Made by a program: the position numbers and the translations under genes. From positions 510,702-574,701 of the forward strand of contig SZWC01000099.1 of the NCBI GenBank assembly GCA_023375785.1: a stretch of DNA of 64,000 nt, read 5' to 3'. The stretch is from Penium margaritaceum (taxonomy: Eukaryota; Streptophyta; Zygnematophyceae; Desmidiales; Peniaceae). The notes under the pieces were generated by a model that saw only the letters and a program-made list of their open reading frames with translations, did no database searches and was not told the origin of the DNA. Below are positions 1 to 11,154 of the stretch, piece after piece. Each line of letters begins with the position of its first letter. The stretch's first letter is position 1.

Positions 1-399
1 TTTTGGAGGCGGAATGTAGCGATCTATGGTCTTGGTGACAGGAGGCGAGGAGGGCGAGTGTGATACGGGTTCATTTGTGGAGGGAGGCTTGCTTTGTGGT
101 GAAGAAGGTGCGGTTACTGAGGAAGTGATCGTCAGCTGCGAGGTGGCGCCACCAATGGAGGTACCATAGTTGCGGAGCATGAACTGGTTTAGTTCTTCAC
201 GGGAGAAGATTGGAATGTCAGAGAAGAGGAGAAGACCCATAGCGGCGGCAGGATCGAGAGAGGCTTCAGTTGAGGCGGCTTGAGGTGAGGAGAGAAGATC
301 ATCAGGATATAGGTAGTCATCGTAGTAGTAGTCCAGATAGTCATCTTGAAAAGGAGGAAGGACTTCTGGAGGAGGAGGAGTGCATTCGAAGGCCAACAT
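1..399 (-). CDS. ORF of the small LTR element, copy A (partial)
   Basis: This reading frame is open from an ATG at 399 down to the window edge, about 133 codons. It is nearly the same protein as the N-terminal part of the 244-residue ORF in copy B. It starts MLAFECTPPPPEV, then has an acidic tyrosine-rich stretch (repeated D and Y around residues 19-34), followed by serine- and proline-rich sequence. About eight residue differences separate the two copies, and both stay open over this stretch. I do not recognise a domain. It lies just inside the primer-binding site where gag would normally be, so it may be a gag remnant or an element-specific accessory protein. That is only a guess from position. 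Confidence 0.5.
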   Translation of the reverse strand, partial: MLAFECTPPPPEVLPPFQDDYLDYYYDDYLYPDDLLSSPQAASTEASLDPAAAMGLLLFSDIPIFSREELNQFMLRNYGTSIGGATSQLTITSSVTAPSSPQSKPPSTNEPVSHSPSSPPVTKTIDRYIPPPK

Positions 400-745
400 G
401 ATGTCGGTGGCATGAGAAGATTAGGATGGCAGAAGTTTGCAGAATATAGTGGCAATTCAGCAGTTGTCCTTGTTACAGTGACGCGCCCATACACGTCTCT
501 GGTTACTTGGACGACTGCGAAACTGGGCGTAGGGGCGAACCTCGTGCGCAACGTTGGAGAATGCAGATGCTGCAAAATTGTTGAATGCTGTGTCCATACA
601 CAGCGTTGTTCAACATTGCAGTTGGAGGAAGAAGGGAGAGGCGAAGCTGCAGATGGCTGGCGTGACACGGCTCGATGGTTCCAATGTTAGTGGGAGTGAG
701 GAGGCAGCGGAGAGAGCCAGGATCTTTCTCTGGGCTCTGGTACAA

Positions 746-1746
746 TGTCAGGAAAATGTGAGCAGCGGACCAAGCAGGATAACAAGGAAACATGTGGTAC
801 GGAAGTTACCACTAAAGTGCGGAAGACCGACGGAGGATGACGTCACAGCAGAACAGAAGTGTGCAGGTAAGAGAAGACAGTGCGAGAAGCGGAAGCGACG
901 AAGCGCTGAGGATGAGTGATGAAAAGTGGAATTACAATAGTGAAGAGAGATTGGGTGAAAGGCCACCGTGGTTCGGGTACCGCAGCGGACGAGGAGCGGA
1001 AAACAACTTTGAGGATTGGTTGTGAGGAACGGCTGATTGTGGGTCAAAGGTTTGAGCGGAAGCGAGAGGCCAAGAGCCCGGAATGCTTTGCTGACATGAT
1101 GGATGATTGAGCGAATGCAAACAATTGGAGTGATAACAACGATGAGAGACAATACACGGTGATGAGGAAATGATGATGAAGGAAACTGAGGACGAATACA
1201 CTGAGGTCAATAGAGTAGAGGGCTCCTACTGCTATAAGTACTAGTCCTAGAGCTTAGAGTACAAGTGTCTACACCCATTAGGATGGACGGTGCGAGACGT
1301 GAAGCCGGAGCCGCCATTGTGCTGTTGCTGCAGCTTCTGTGTCTGCGCGGTACGAGGGCGCGGTGCGGCTCTGTACGATCTTGCGCTCTTTAGGGTCCTT
1401 CCCGGTTGAGTGGATGACGTGCTTCTCCTGCCGATCCTTGGTTGTAGCCATGATAACCAGACCAAGGAACAGGAATGTTGTCGGCAGATCTTGCCGGTTG
1501 TCAGGTGGCGTTGGAGGTCCGTTGGCGTTGGTCGTGGTGAGTTCGGACGGTCGGGTGGTCAGACCGGAGAAGTCTGATTGGTCATACTACTTGGGCCGTT
1601 CGGGTGGCAGGGCGCGGGAGGTGAACCGGAACTGGGCTGGCTTTACCTTTTCCTGTAGAGTGGATGTTCATGGGAGAGTCGGATGATGCCAGGGAGACGA
1701 AGAAGAGCCTGGTTCAGCCGTGTGAGTCTTGAGCAGAATTCCGACA
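746..1746 (-). repeat. 5' LTR of copy A (1001 bp)
   Basis: The repeat runs from TGTCAGG to CCGACA on the plus strand, giving TGTC...GACA ends. It matches the two LTRs of copy B. It is closer to the 5' LTR of B (10154-11154) than the two LTRs of B are to each other, which supports duplication after insertion. Confidence 0.85.
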
Positions 1747-4700
1747 TAAACGGCTATGAATCATAACACGAGTCAGCCACGGTCAGCGTGTCCAATCACA
1801 GTGCAGATGTCCTATGCATGGTCTTGCAGGTGCAAATAAGGTAGAATTCTGGTGACTCCGTGTGGCTATTGTGAGGAATGCCTTGACAAAGTTGGCATGT
1901 GCCACTGACCACGACCACAAGTATATCCAAGTGACTTCTACTTCTATTGATCATAACACGAGTCAGCCACAGCCAGAGTATCCAGTCACAGTGCAGATGT
2001 ACTAGGCATGATCTTGCAGGTGCAAACAAGGTAGAATATTGGTGGTTCGGTGTGGCTATTGTGTGCAATGCCTTGACAAAGTTGGCATGTGCCACTGACC
2101 ATGACCACAAAGATTACCAAGTGACTTTAACTTCTACGAATCATAACACGAATTAGCCATAGTCAGAGTGCCCAATCACAGTTCAGATGAACTAGGCATG
2201 ATCTTGAAGGTATACAAAAGGAAAAAAACCGGTGTCTTGGCACGGCTATTGTGCGCAATGCCTTGACAAAGTTGGCATGTGCCACAGACCATGACCACAA
2301 CGTTTACCGAGTACATTAAACGGCTATCAATCATAACATGGGTCAGCCACGGTCAAAGTGTCCAATCATAATGCAGATGTACTAGGCATGACCTTGGAGG
2401 TACAAACAAGGTAGAATACTGGTGGCTCAGTGTGGCTATTGTGGGCAATGCATTGACAAAGGTGGCATGTGCCACTGACCATGACCAGAAATGTATCCAA
2501 GTGACTTTTACTTCTATTCATCATAACATGATTCAGCCACATGCAGAGCATCTAATCACAGTGTAGATGTACTAGGCATGATCTTTCAGGTGCAAACAAG
2601 GTACAATGCTGGTGGCTTGGTGTGGCTGTTGTGCGCAATACCTTGATAAAGTTGGCATGTGCCACTGTCCATGACCACAAAGTTTATCAAGTGACTTTAA
2701 CTTCTATGAATCGTAACATGAGTCCGCCACGGTCAGAGTGCCCAATCACAGTGCACATCGAATATGTATGATATTGCAGGTATAAAAAGGGTAAAAAACC
2801 GGTGGCTTGGCACGACTACTGTGCGTAATGCCTTGACAAAGTTGGCATGTGCCACTGACCATGACCACAAAGTTTACCAAGTACCTTAAACGGCTATGAA
2901 TCATAACACGAGTCAGCCACGGTCAGAGTGTCCAATCACAGTGCAGATACACTGGGCATTACCTTGCAGGTACAAACAAGGTAGAATACTGGTGGCTTGG
3001 TGTGGCTTTTGTGCGCAAAGCCTTGACAAAGTTGGCATGTGCCATTGACCACGACCACAAATAAATCCAAGTGACTTTCACGTTTACTGATCATAACGTG
3101 AGTCAGCCACGGTCAGAGTTCCCAATCACAGTACAGATGTACTGGGCATGACCTTGGAGGTTCAAACAAGGTATAATACTGGTGGCTTGGTGTGGCTATT
3201 GTGCACAATGCCTTGACAAAGTTGGCATGTGCCACTGACCATGACCACAACGCTTACCAAGTGATGTTAACTTCTACGAATCATAACACGAGTCAGCAAT
3301 GGTCAGAGTACCCAATCACAGTGTACATCTAATATTCCTGACTTGCAGGTATAAACAAGGTAAAAACCGGTGTCTTGGCACAGCTATTTTGCGCAATGCC
3401 TTGACAAAGTTGGCATGTGCCACTGGCCATGACCACAAATGTATCCAATTGACTTTTACTTCTATTGATCATAACACAAGTCAGCCACGGTCAGAGTGTC
3501 CAATCACAGTGCAGATGTACTAGGCATGATCTCGTAGGTGCAAACAAATCAGAATACAGGTGGCTTGGTGTGGCTATTGTGTGCAATGCCTTGACAAAGT
3601 TGGCATGTGCCACTGACCATGACCACAAATGTATCCAAGTGACTTTTCCTTCTATTGATCATAACACGAGCCAGCCACGGTCGGAGTGTCCAATCACAAT
3701 GCAGATGTACTAGGCATGATTTTGCAGGTGCAAACAGGGTACAATACTAGTGGCTCGGTGTGGCTATTGTGCGCAATGCCTTGACAAAGTTGGCATGTGC
3801 CTCTTACCATGACCACAATGTTTACCAAGTAACTTTAACTTCTACGAATCATAACACGAGTCAGCCACAGTCAGAGTGTCCAATCACAGTGTAGATATGC
3901 TAGGCATGACCTTGCAGGTATAAACAAGGTAGAATACTAGTGGCTCGGTGTAGCTATTGTGCGCAATGCCTTGACAAAGTTGGCATGTGCCACTGACCAT
4001 GACCACAAATCTATCCAAGTGACTTTTACTTCTATTGATCATAACACAAGGTCAGCCACGGTCAGAGTGTACAATCACGGTGCAGATGTACTAGGCATGA
4101 TCTTGAAGGTGCAAACAAGGTAGAATACTGGTGGCTCGGTGTGGCAATTGTGCGCAATGCCTTGACAAAGCTGGCATGTGCCACTGACCATGACCACAAA
4201 GTTTGCCAAGTGACTTTAACTTATACGAATCGTAACACGAGTCAGCCACAGTCATAGTGCCCAATAACAGTGTACATCTAACATGCATGACCTTGCAGGT
4301 ATAAACAAGGTAAAAAACCGGTGGCTGGACATGACTATTTAGCGCATTACCTTGACAAAGTTGGCATGTGCCACAGACCATGACCACAAAGCTTGCCAAG
4401 TACCTTAAACGGCTATGAAGCATAACATGAGTCAGCCACGTTAAGAGTGTCCAATAAGAGTGCAGACATACTGTGCATGACCTTGTAGGTACAAACAAGG
4501 TAGAAATTTGGTGGCTCGGTGTGACTTTTGTGCGCAGTGCCTTGACAAAGTTGGCATGTGCCACTGACCATGACCACAAATGTATCCAAGTGACTTTTAC
4601 TTCTATTGACCATAATACGAGTCAGCCACGGTCAGAGTGTCCAATCACAGTGCAGACGTACTAGGCATGATCTTACTGATGCAAACAAGGTAGAATACTG

Positions 4701-5730
4701 GTGGCTGGGTGTGGTTATTGCGTGCCATGCCTTGACAAAGTTAGCATATGCCACTGACCATGACCACAAATGTATCCAAGTGACTTTAACTTCTATTGGT
4801 CATAACACGAGTCAGCCACGGTCTGAGTTTCCAATCACAGTGTAGATGTACTAGGCATGATCTTGCGGGTGCAAAGAAGGTAGACTATTGGTGGCTTGGT
4901 GTGGCTACTGTGCGCAATGCCTTGACAAAGTTAGCATGTGCCACTGACCATGAACACAAAGTTTACCAAGTAAATTCAACGGCTATGAATCATAACACGA
5001 GTCAGCCACCGTCAGAGTGTCCAATCATAGTGCAGATCTACTAGGCATGATCTTGCATGTGCAATCAAGGTAGAATACTGGTGGCTTGGCACGGCTTTTG
5101 TGCGCAATGCCTTGACAAAGTTGGCATGTGCCACGGACCATGACCACAAAGTTTACCAAGTGACTTTAACTTCTACGAATGAAAACACGATTCAGCCATA
5201 GTTAGAGTGCCCAATCACAGTTCAGATGTACTAGGCATGACCTTGCAGGTATAAATAAGGTAAAAAACCGGTGGCTTGGCACGGCTATTGTGCGCAATGC
5301 CTTTACAAAACTGGCATGTGCCACTGACCATGTCCACAAAGTTTACCAAGTACCTTAAACCGCTATAAATCATAACACGAGTTAGCCACGGTCAGAGTGT
5401 CCAATCATAGTGCAGATATACTAGGCATAACCTTGCAGGTACAAACAAGGTAGAATACTGGTGGCTCGGTGTGGCTATTGTGCGCAATGCCTTGACAAAG
5501 TTGGCAAGTTCTACTGACCATGACCACAAATGTATCCACGTGACTTGTACTTGTATTGATCACAACACGAGTCAGCCACGGTCAGAGTGTCCGACCACAG
5601 TGCAGATGTACTAGACATGATCTTGCAGGTTTAAACAAGATAGAATACTGGTGGCTTGGTGTGGCTATTGTGTGCAATTCCTTGACAAATTTGGCATGTG
5701 CCACTGACCATGACGACAGATGTATACAAG

Positions 5731-6110
5731 TGACTTTTACTTCTATTGATCATAACACAAGTCAGCCATGGTCAGAGTGTCCAATCACAGTGCAGATGTA
5801 CACGGCATGATCTTGCAGTAACAACAAAGGTAGAATACTGATGGCTTGGTGTGGCTATTGTGCGCAATGCCTTGACAAAGTTGGCATGTGCCGCTGACTA
5901 TGACCACAAATGTATCCAAGTGACTTTTACTTCTATTGATCATAACACAAGTCAGCCATGGTCAGAGTGTCCAATCACAGTGCAGATGTACACGGCATGA
6001 TCTTGCAGTAACAACAAAGGTAGAATACTGATGGCTTGGTGTGGCTATTGTGCGCAATGCCTTGAAAAAGTTTGCATGTGCCACTGATCATTACCACAAA
6101 GCTTACCAAG
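5731..6110 (+). repeat. Recent monomer doubling in block 1
   Basis: Two adjacent 190-bp units (5731-5920 and 5921-6110) share private variants such as TGTACACGGCATG and CAGTAACAACAAAGG that are not seen in neighbouring monomers. This points to a recent tandem duplication of a single unit. Confidence 0.8.
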
Positions 6111-7445
6111 TGACTTCAACTTATAAGAATCGTAACACGAGTCAGCCACGGTCAGAGTGCCCAATCACAGTGCACATCTAATATGCATGACCTTGCAGGC
6201 ATAAACAAGGTAAAAAACCGGTGGCATGGCACGGCTATTGTGCGCAATGCCTTGACAAAGTTGGCATGTGCCACTGACCATGACCACAAAATTAACCAAG
6301 TACTTTAAACGGCTATGAATCATAACACGAGTCAGCCACGATCAGAGTGTCCAATCACAGTGCATATGTACTGTGCATGATCTTTCAGGTATAAATAAGG
6401 TAGAATACTGGTGGCTCGGTGTGGCTATTGTGCGCAGTGCCTTGACAAGGTTGGCATGTGCCACTGACCATGACCACAAATTTTACCAAGTGACTTTAAC
6501 TTCTTTGAATTGTAACACGTGTCAGCCACAGTCGGAGTGCCCAATCACAGTATACATCTAACATGCATGACGTTTCAGGTATAAACAGGGTAAATTACCG
6601 GTGTCTTGGCACGACTATTGTGCGCAACGCCTTGAAAAATTTGGCACGTGCCACTGAATATGACCACAAAGTTTACCATGTGACTTTAACTTCTACGAAT
6701 TGTAACACGAGTCAGCCACATTCAGAGTGCCCAATCACAAATCAGATGTACTAGGGATGAACTTGCAGGTATAAAGTGGGTCAAAAACCGGTGTCTTGGC
6801 ACCGCTATTGTGCGCAATGCCTTGACAAAGTTGGCATGGGCCAGTGACCATGACCACAAAGTTTACCAAGTACCTTAAACGGCTATGAATCATAACACGA
6901 GTTGGCACCGGTCAGAGTGTCCACTCAAATTGCAGATATACTGGGCATGACATCGCAGGTGCAAACAAGGTAGAATGCTGGTGGCTCGGTGTGGCTATTG
7001 TGCGCAATGCCTTGACAAAGTTGGCATGTGCCACTGAGCATGACCTCAAGGTTTACCAAGTGACTTTAACTTCTACGAATCGTAACACGAGTCAGCCACA
7101 GATAGAGCACCAAATCACAGTGCACATATGATATTCATGTCCTTGCAGGTATAAACAAGGAAAGAAACCGGTGGCTTGGCACGGCTATTGTACGCAATGC
7201 CTTGAAAAACTTGACATGTGCCACAGACCATGACCACAAAGTTTACCAAGTACCTTAAACGGCTATGAATCATAACAAGAGCCAGCCACGGTCAGAGTAT
7301 CCAATCACAGAGCAGATATACTGGGTATGACCTTGCAAGTATAGACAATGTATAATACTGGTGGCTGAGTGTGGCTATTGTGCGCAATGCCTTAACATAG
7401 TTGGCATGTGCCGCTGACCATGATCACAAATGTATCCAAGTACCT

Positions 7446-7450
7446 TAAAC
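7446..7450. repeat. Target site duplication TAAAC, left
   Basis: TAAAC lies directly before the LTR at 7451 and again directly after the other LTR at 11155-11159. Together they restore a normal satellite type III sequence (CCTTAAAC followed by GGCTATG), which marks the insertion point of copy B. Confidence 0.9.
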
Positions 7451-8452
7451 TGTCCAGAAAATGTGAGCAACGGACCAAGCAGGATATCAGGGAAACACGT
7501 GGTTCGGAGGTTACCACGAAAGTGCGGAAGACTGACGGAGGATGACGTCACAGCAGGAACACAAGTGTGCGGGTAAGAGAAGACAGCGCGAGAAGTGGAA
7601 GCGACGAAGCGCTGAGGATGGGTGATGAAAAGTGGAATTCCAACAGTGAAGAGATATTGGGCGGAAGGCCACCGCGGTTCGCGTATCGCAGCGGATGAGG
7701 AGCGCACAACAGCTTCGAGGATTGGTTGTGAGGCACGGCTGACTGTGGGTCAAAGGCTTGAGCGGAAGCGAGAGGCCAAGAGCCTGGAATGCTTTGCTGA
7801 CAAGGTAGATGATTGAGCGAATGCAAACGATTGGAGCGATAAGAGCGATGAGAGACAATGCGCGGTGATGAGGAAACGATGATGAAGGAAACTGAGGAGG
7901 AATATACTGAGGCAAATAGAGTACAGGGCTCCTACTGCTATTAGTACTAGTCCTAGAGCTTAGAGTACAAGTGTCTACACCCATTAGGGTAGACGGTGCG
8001 AGACGTGAAGCCGGAGCCGCCATTGTGCTGTTGCTGCAGCTTCTGTTTCTGTGGTGTGTGAGGGCGCGGTGCGGCTCCGCACGATCTTGTGCTCTTTGGG
8101 GTCCTTCCCAGTTGAGTGGAGGACGTGCTTCTCCTGCCGACCCTTGGTTGTAGCCATGATAACCAGACCAAGGAACAGGACTGTTGTCGGCAGATCTTGC
8201 CGGTCGTCAGGTGGCGTTGGAGGTCTGTTGGCGTTGGTCGTGGTGAGTTCGGACGGTCGGGTGGTCAGACCGGAGAAGTCTGATTGGTCATACCACTTGG
8301 GCCATTCGGGTGGCAGGGCGCGGGAGGTGAACCGGGACTGGGCTGGCTTTTCCTTTTCCCGCTGAGTGGATGTCTAGGGGAGAGTCGGAAGATGCCAGGG
8401 AGACAGAGAAGAGCCCGGTTGAGCCGTGTGAGTCTTGAGCAGAATTCCGACA
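7451..8452 (-). repeat. 3' LTR of copy B (1002 bp)
   Basis: On the plus strand it begins TGTCCAGAAAATG and ends ATTCCGACA. It aligns over its whole length to 10154-11154. On the minus strand it follows a purine-rich tract, as expected for a 3' LTR. Confidence 0.88.
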
Positions 8453-8464
8453 TCCCCCTTAAAG
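8453..8464 (-). other. Polypurine tract of copy B
   Basis: On the minus strand the sequence reads CTTTAAGGGGGA immediately before the LTR start TGTCGG. This is the position and base composition of the primer for plus-strand DNA synthesis in LTR elements. Confidence 0.75.
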
Positions 8465-9072
8465 ATCACACGGCTTGCAAGAAAGAACCCAAGGATGGAG
8501 GCCATTTGCTTTTCCGCTGCCCAGAGAGGATGAGAAGACTGGCGGGCAGTCGGCTGCGTCTTGAGGAGAGGATGGGAAGGGTAACCGCTGGTTGTTTCTC
8601 TAGACGAGAGGAGGTTGGAATTCTTCTGCATGATCCAGAGAAACTGTAGGAGGGAGAAACAAGTGGCTGGAGGAGTGGGTTCCTTCATCCACGTTGTTGA
8701 ATGCTGTGTTTGCAGGTGCGAGGGAAGAGTTGAGTCAGAATGAAGTTCAGAAGGAAGGTGAAAGGCTAGGGACAGTAGTGAGGCAGTCTCGATGGAGTTG
8801 CATAATGGTGAAGGCGGGGGTGAGGTGTTCTAGAGGTTTGGAGGAAGGAGAAAAGATTCGAGTGAAGATGATACTGGCAGCAGACATGCTAACAATGCGG
8901 AGAGTTCAAGGTAGCAAGTGGTAGGAGGATTGAGGGATGATGTGCAAGGGGATGGCAGGTGAGGTACAGAAGGGGTCAAGGTTGAAGGAGCTGAGCATGA
9001 CAGATGAACTGGTGATGGTACTTGAGCATTTACAGAGATGTCAGCTGTTGGATCTTTGAGGGAGTCAGACGA
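8465..9072 (-). other. 3' internal region of copy B without a recognisable gene
   Basis: About 600 bp lie between the stop of the 244-residue ORF and the polypurine tract. I see no domain here and no long frame on the element's coding strand. It is probably non-coding filler of the element. Confidence 0.5.
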
Positions 9073-9807
9073 CTAAGGAGATGAAGGAGAGGTTGGCTGA
9101 TTGCAGGAGGACAAGAGAGGAGAACGTGTCGAGTGAGGTGTGTCAGCCTGAGATGCTGGAAGAGGGGATGCATGTTGGGAAAACCCAGGAGGAACTGCAC
9201 GGGCAGGTGGTTGCACTGGTACGTTTCCTGGGGAAATGTCAATGAGAGAGCTTGGCAGAGCGGATGCAGGTGCAGGGAGGAGTTTGTCAGCAGACAGTGA
9301 AACGAGTGTGTTGGAAAGTGCTGGTTTCTCACATGAAACCTTGGAATTGGAGACAGTGGAGGGAGTAAGTGGAGCCGAGGATGAGTCATCACAGGACAGT
9401 TGCGCGCGTTTTGGAGGCGGAATGTAGCGATCTATGGTCTTGGTGACAGGAGGCGAGGAGGGCAAGTGTGGTACGAGTTCATTTGTGGAGGGAGGCTTGC
9501 TTTGTGGTGAAGAAGGTGCGGTTACTGAGGAAGTGGTCGTCAGCTGCGAGGTGGCGCCACCAATGGAGGTACCATAGTTGCGGAGCATGAACTGGTTTAG
9601 TTCTTCACGGGAGAAGATTGGAGTGTCAGAGAAGAGGAGAAGACCCATAGCGGCAGCAGGATCAAGAGAGGCTTCAGGTGAGGCGGCTTGAGGCGAGGAG
9701 AGAAGATCATCAGGATACAGGTAGTCATCGTAGTAGTTGTCCAGATAGTCATCCTGAAAAGGAGGAAGGACTTCTGGAGGAGGAGGAGTGCATTCAAAGG
9801 TCAACAT
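9073..9807 (-). CDS. 244-residue ORF of the small LTR element (unknown function)
   Basis: This is the only sizeable frame in the sense direction of copy B. Residues 1-20 read MLTFECTPPPPEVLPPFQDD. Residues 19-35 are strongly acidic and tyrosine-rich. Around residues 60-85 comes the best-ordered part (SDTPIFSREELNQFMLRNYG). The rest is proline- and serine-rich and looks disordered, with no zinc knuckle, no protease motif and no membrane segment. I do not recognise a family. By position it could be a degenerate gag or a small accessory protein. The same frame is open in copy A as far as the window shows. Of about 14 base differences there, about eight change the residue, which is not strong evidence for purifying selection. 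Confidence 0.5.
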   Translation of the reverse strand: MLTFECTPPPPEVLPPFQDDYLDNYYDDYLYPDDLLSSPQAASPEASLDPAAAMGLLLFSDTPIFSREELNQFMLRNYGTSIGGATSQLTTTSSVTAPSSPQSKPPSTNELVPHLPSSPPVTKTIDRYIPPPKRAQLSCDDSSSAPLTPSTVSNSKVSCEKPALSNTLVSLSADKLLPAPASALPSSLIDISPGNVPVQPPARAVPPGFSQHASPLPASQADTPHSTRSPLLSSCNQPTSPSSP

Positions 9808-10141
9808 GATGTCGGTGGCATGAGAAGATTAGGATGGCGGAAGTTTGCATAATATAGTGGAAATTGCGCAGTTGTCCTTGTTACAGTGACGCGCCCATAC
9901 ACGTCTCCGGTTACTTGGACGACTGCGAAACTGGGCGCAGGGGCGAACCTCGTGCGCAACATTGGAGAATGCAGATGCTGCAAAATTGTTGAATGCTATG
10001 TCCATACACAGCGTTGTTCAACCTTGCTGTTGGAGGACGAAGGGAGAGGCAAAGCTGCAGCTGGCTAGCGTGACACGGCTCGATGGTTCCAATGTTAGTG
10101 GGAGTGAGGAGGCAGCGGATAGAGCCAAGATCTTTCTCTGG

Positions 10142-10153
10142 GCTCTGGTACCA
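10142..10153 (-). other. Primer-binding site of copy B
   Basis: On the minus strand TGGTACCAGAGC starts right after the 5' LTR. It closely resembles TGGTATCAGAGC, the initiator Met tRNA site used by many plant LTR elements, and fixes the orientation of the element. Confidence 0.8.
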
Positions 10154-11154
10154 TGTCAGGAAAATGTGAGCAGCGGACCAAGCAGGATAACAGGGAAATA
10201 TGTGGTGCGGAAGTTACCACGAAAGTGCGGAAGACTGACGGAGGATGACGTCACAGCAGGAACAGAAGTGTGCAGGTAAGAGAAGACAGTGCAAGAAGCG
10301 GAAGCGACGAAGCGCTGAGGATGAGTGATGAAAAGTGGAATTCCAACAGTGAAGAGAGATTGGGTGAAAGGCCACCGCGGTTCGGGTACCGCAGCGGATG
10401 AGGAGCGGACAACAGCTTCAAGGATTGGTTGTGAGGCACAGCTGATTTTGGGTCAAAGGCTTGAGCGGAAGCGAGAGGCCAAGAGCCCGGAATGCTTTGC
10501 TGACATGATGGATGATTGAGCAAATGCAAACGATTGGAGCGATAAGAGCGATGAGAGACAATACACGGTGATGAGGAAATGATGATGAAGGAAACTGAGG
10601 AGGAATACACTGAGGTTAATAGAGTACAGGGCTCCTTTTGCTATAAGTACTAGTCCTAGAGCTTAGAGTACAAGTGTCTACACCCATTAGGGTGGACGGT
10701 GCGAGACGTGAAGCCGGAGCCGCCATTGTGCTGTTGCTGCAGCTTCTGTGTCTGTGCGGTGCGAGGGCGTGGTGCGGCTCTGTACAATCTTGCGCTCTTT
10801 GGGGTCCTTCCCGGTTGAGTGGATGACGTGCTTCTCCTGCCGATCCTTGGTTGTAGCCATGATAACCAGACCAAGGAACAGGAATGTTGTCGGCAGATCT
10901 TGCCGGTCGTCAGGTGGCGTTGGAAGTCCGTTGGCGTTGGTCGTGGTGAGTTCGGACGGTCGGGTGGTCAGACCGGAGAAGTCTGATTGGTCATACTACT
11001 TGGGCCGTTCGGGTGGCAGGGCACGGGAGGTGAACCGGGACTGGGCTGGCTTTTCCTTTTCCCGTAGAGTGGATGTTCATGGGAGAGTCGGATGATGCCA
11101 GGGAGACATAGAAGAGCCTGGTTGAGCCGTGTGAGTCTTGAGCAGATTCCGACA
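10154..11154 (-). repeat. 5' LTR of copy B (1001 bp)
   Basis: The plus strand runs from TGTCAGGAAAATG to GATTCCGACA. It pairs with the 3' LTR at 7451-8452 and with the LTR of copy A at 746-1746. The satellite resumes at 11155. Confidence 0.88.

Larger units (their letters stand above)
1..1746 (-). mobile_element. Non-autonomous LTR retrotransposon, copy A (5' part only, cut by window edge)
   Basis: This minus-strand element matches copy B (7451-11154) with a constant shift of about 9408-9409 bp. Its 5' LTR is 746-1746, followed in transcription order by a primer-binding region, a leader and the start of an open reading frame that leaves the window at base 1. The right end, at 1746, abuts satellite DNA that starts TAAAC, the same junction as in copy B. 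By eye about 14 differences separate the first 400 bases from copy B, and the LTR shows roughly 5 percent divergence, so A and B are duplicates of one insertion rather than independent ones. No gag, protease, integrase or reverse transcriptase is visible. The superfamily is not assignable from this sequence. Confidence 0.85.
1747..7450 (+). repeat. 190-bp satellite array, block 1 (about 30 monomers)
   Basis: These are head-to-tail monomers with a 190-bp period. For example, the motif CATAACACGA(G)TCAGCCAC recurs every 190 bases. Three monomer types can be told apart by the end of the unit: type I has TGTATCCAAGTGACTTTTAC and a GATCATAAC start, type II has TTTACCAAGTGACTTTAAC and a GAATCGTAAC start, and type III has ACCTTAAACGGCTATGAATC. 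Order I-II-III (570 bp) is common here, for example at about 1921-2490, 2491-3060 and from 3061. A core around GGCATGTGCCACTGACCATG is shared by all types. Short open frames in it arise by chance and are not genes, since 190 is not a multiple of three. Everything in this stretch is satellite. Confidence 0.97.
7451..11154 (-). mobile_element. Non-autonomous LTR retrotransposon, copy B (3.7 kb, complete structure)
   Basis: The element is on the minus strand. It has a 5' LTR at 10154-11154, a primer-binding site at 10142-10153, an ORF of 244 residues at 9073-9807, a polypurine tract at 8453-8464, a 3' LTR at 7451-8452, and TAAAC target duplications outside both ends. The internal region is only about 1.7 kb and shows no reverse transcriptase, integrase, protease or zinc knuckle. 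It would therefore have depended on enzymes from another element, like LARD/TRIM-type elements of plants. It is larger than a typical TRIM. The two LTRs differ at roughly 7-8 percent of sites in the parts I compared, so the insertion is old, probably millions of years at usual plant rates, but the rate here is unknown. The structure looks whole. Confidence 0.88.

Noticed and set aside
7451-8452. A third independent insertion of the element at 7451
   Set aside because: It is the 3' LTR of copy B. It joins the internal region directly and shares the target duplication with 11155.
7451-11154. A LINE or host gene on the minus strand (long leader plus an ORF)
   Set aside because: The leader is duplicated at the other end as a 1-kb LTR, with a primer-binding site, polypurine tract and TAAAC target duplications. 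The LTR-element reading explains all of it.
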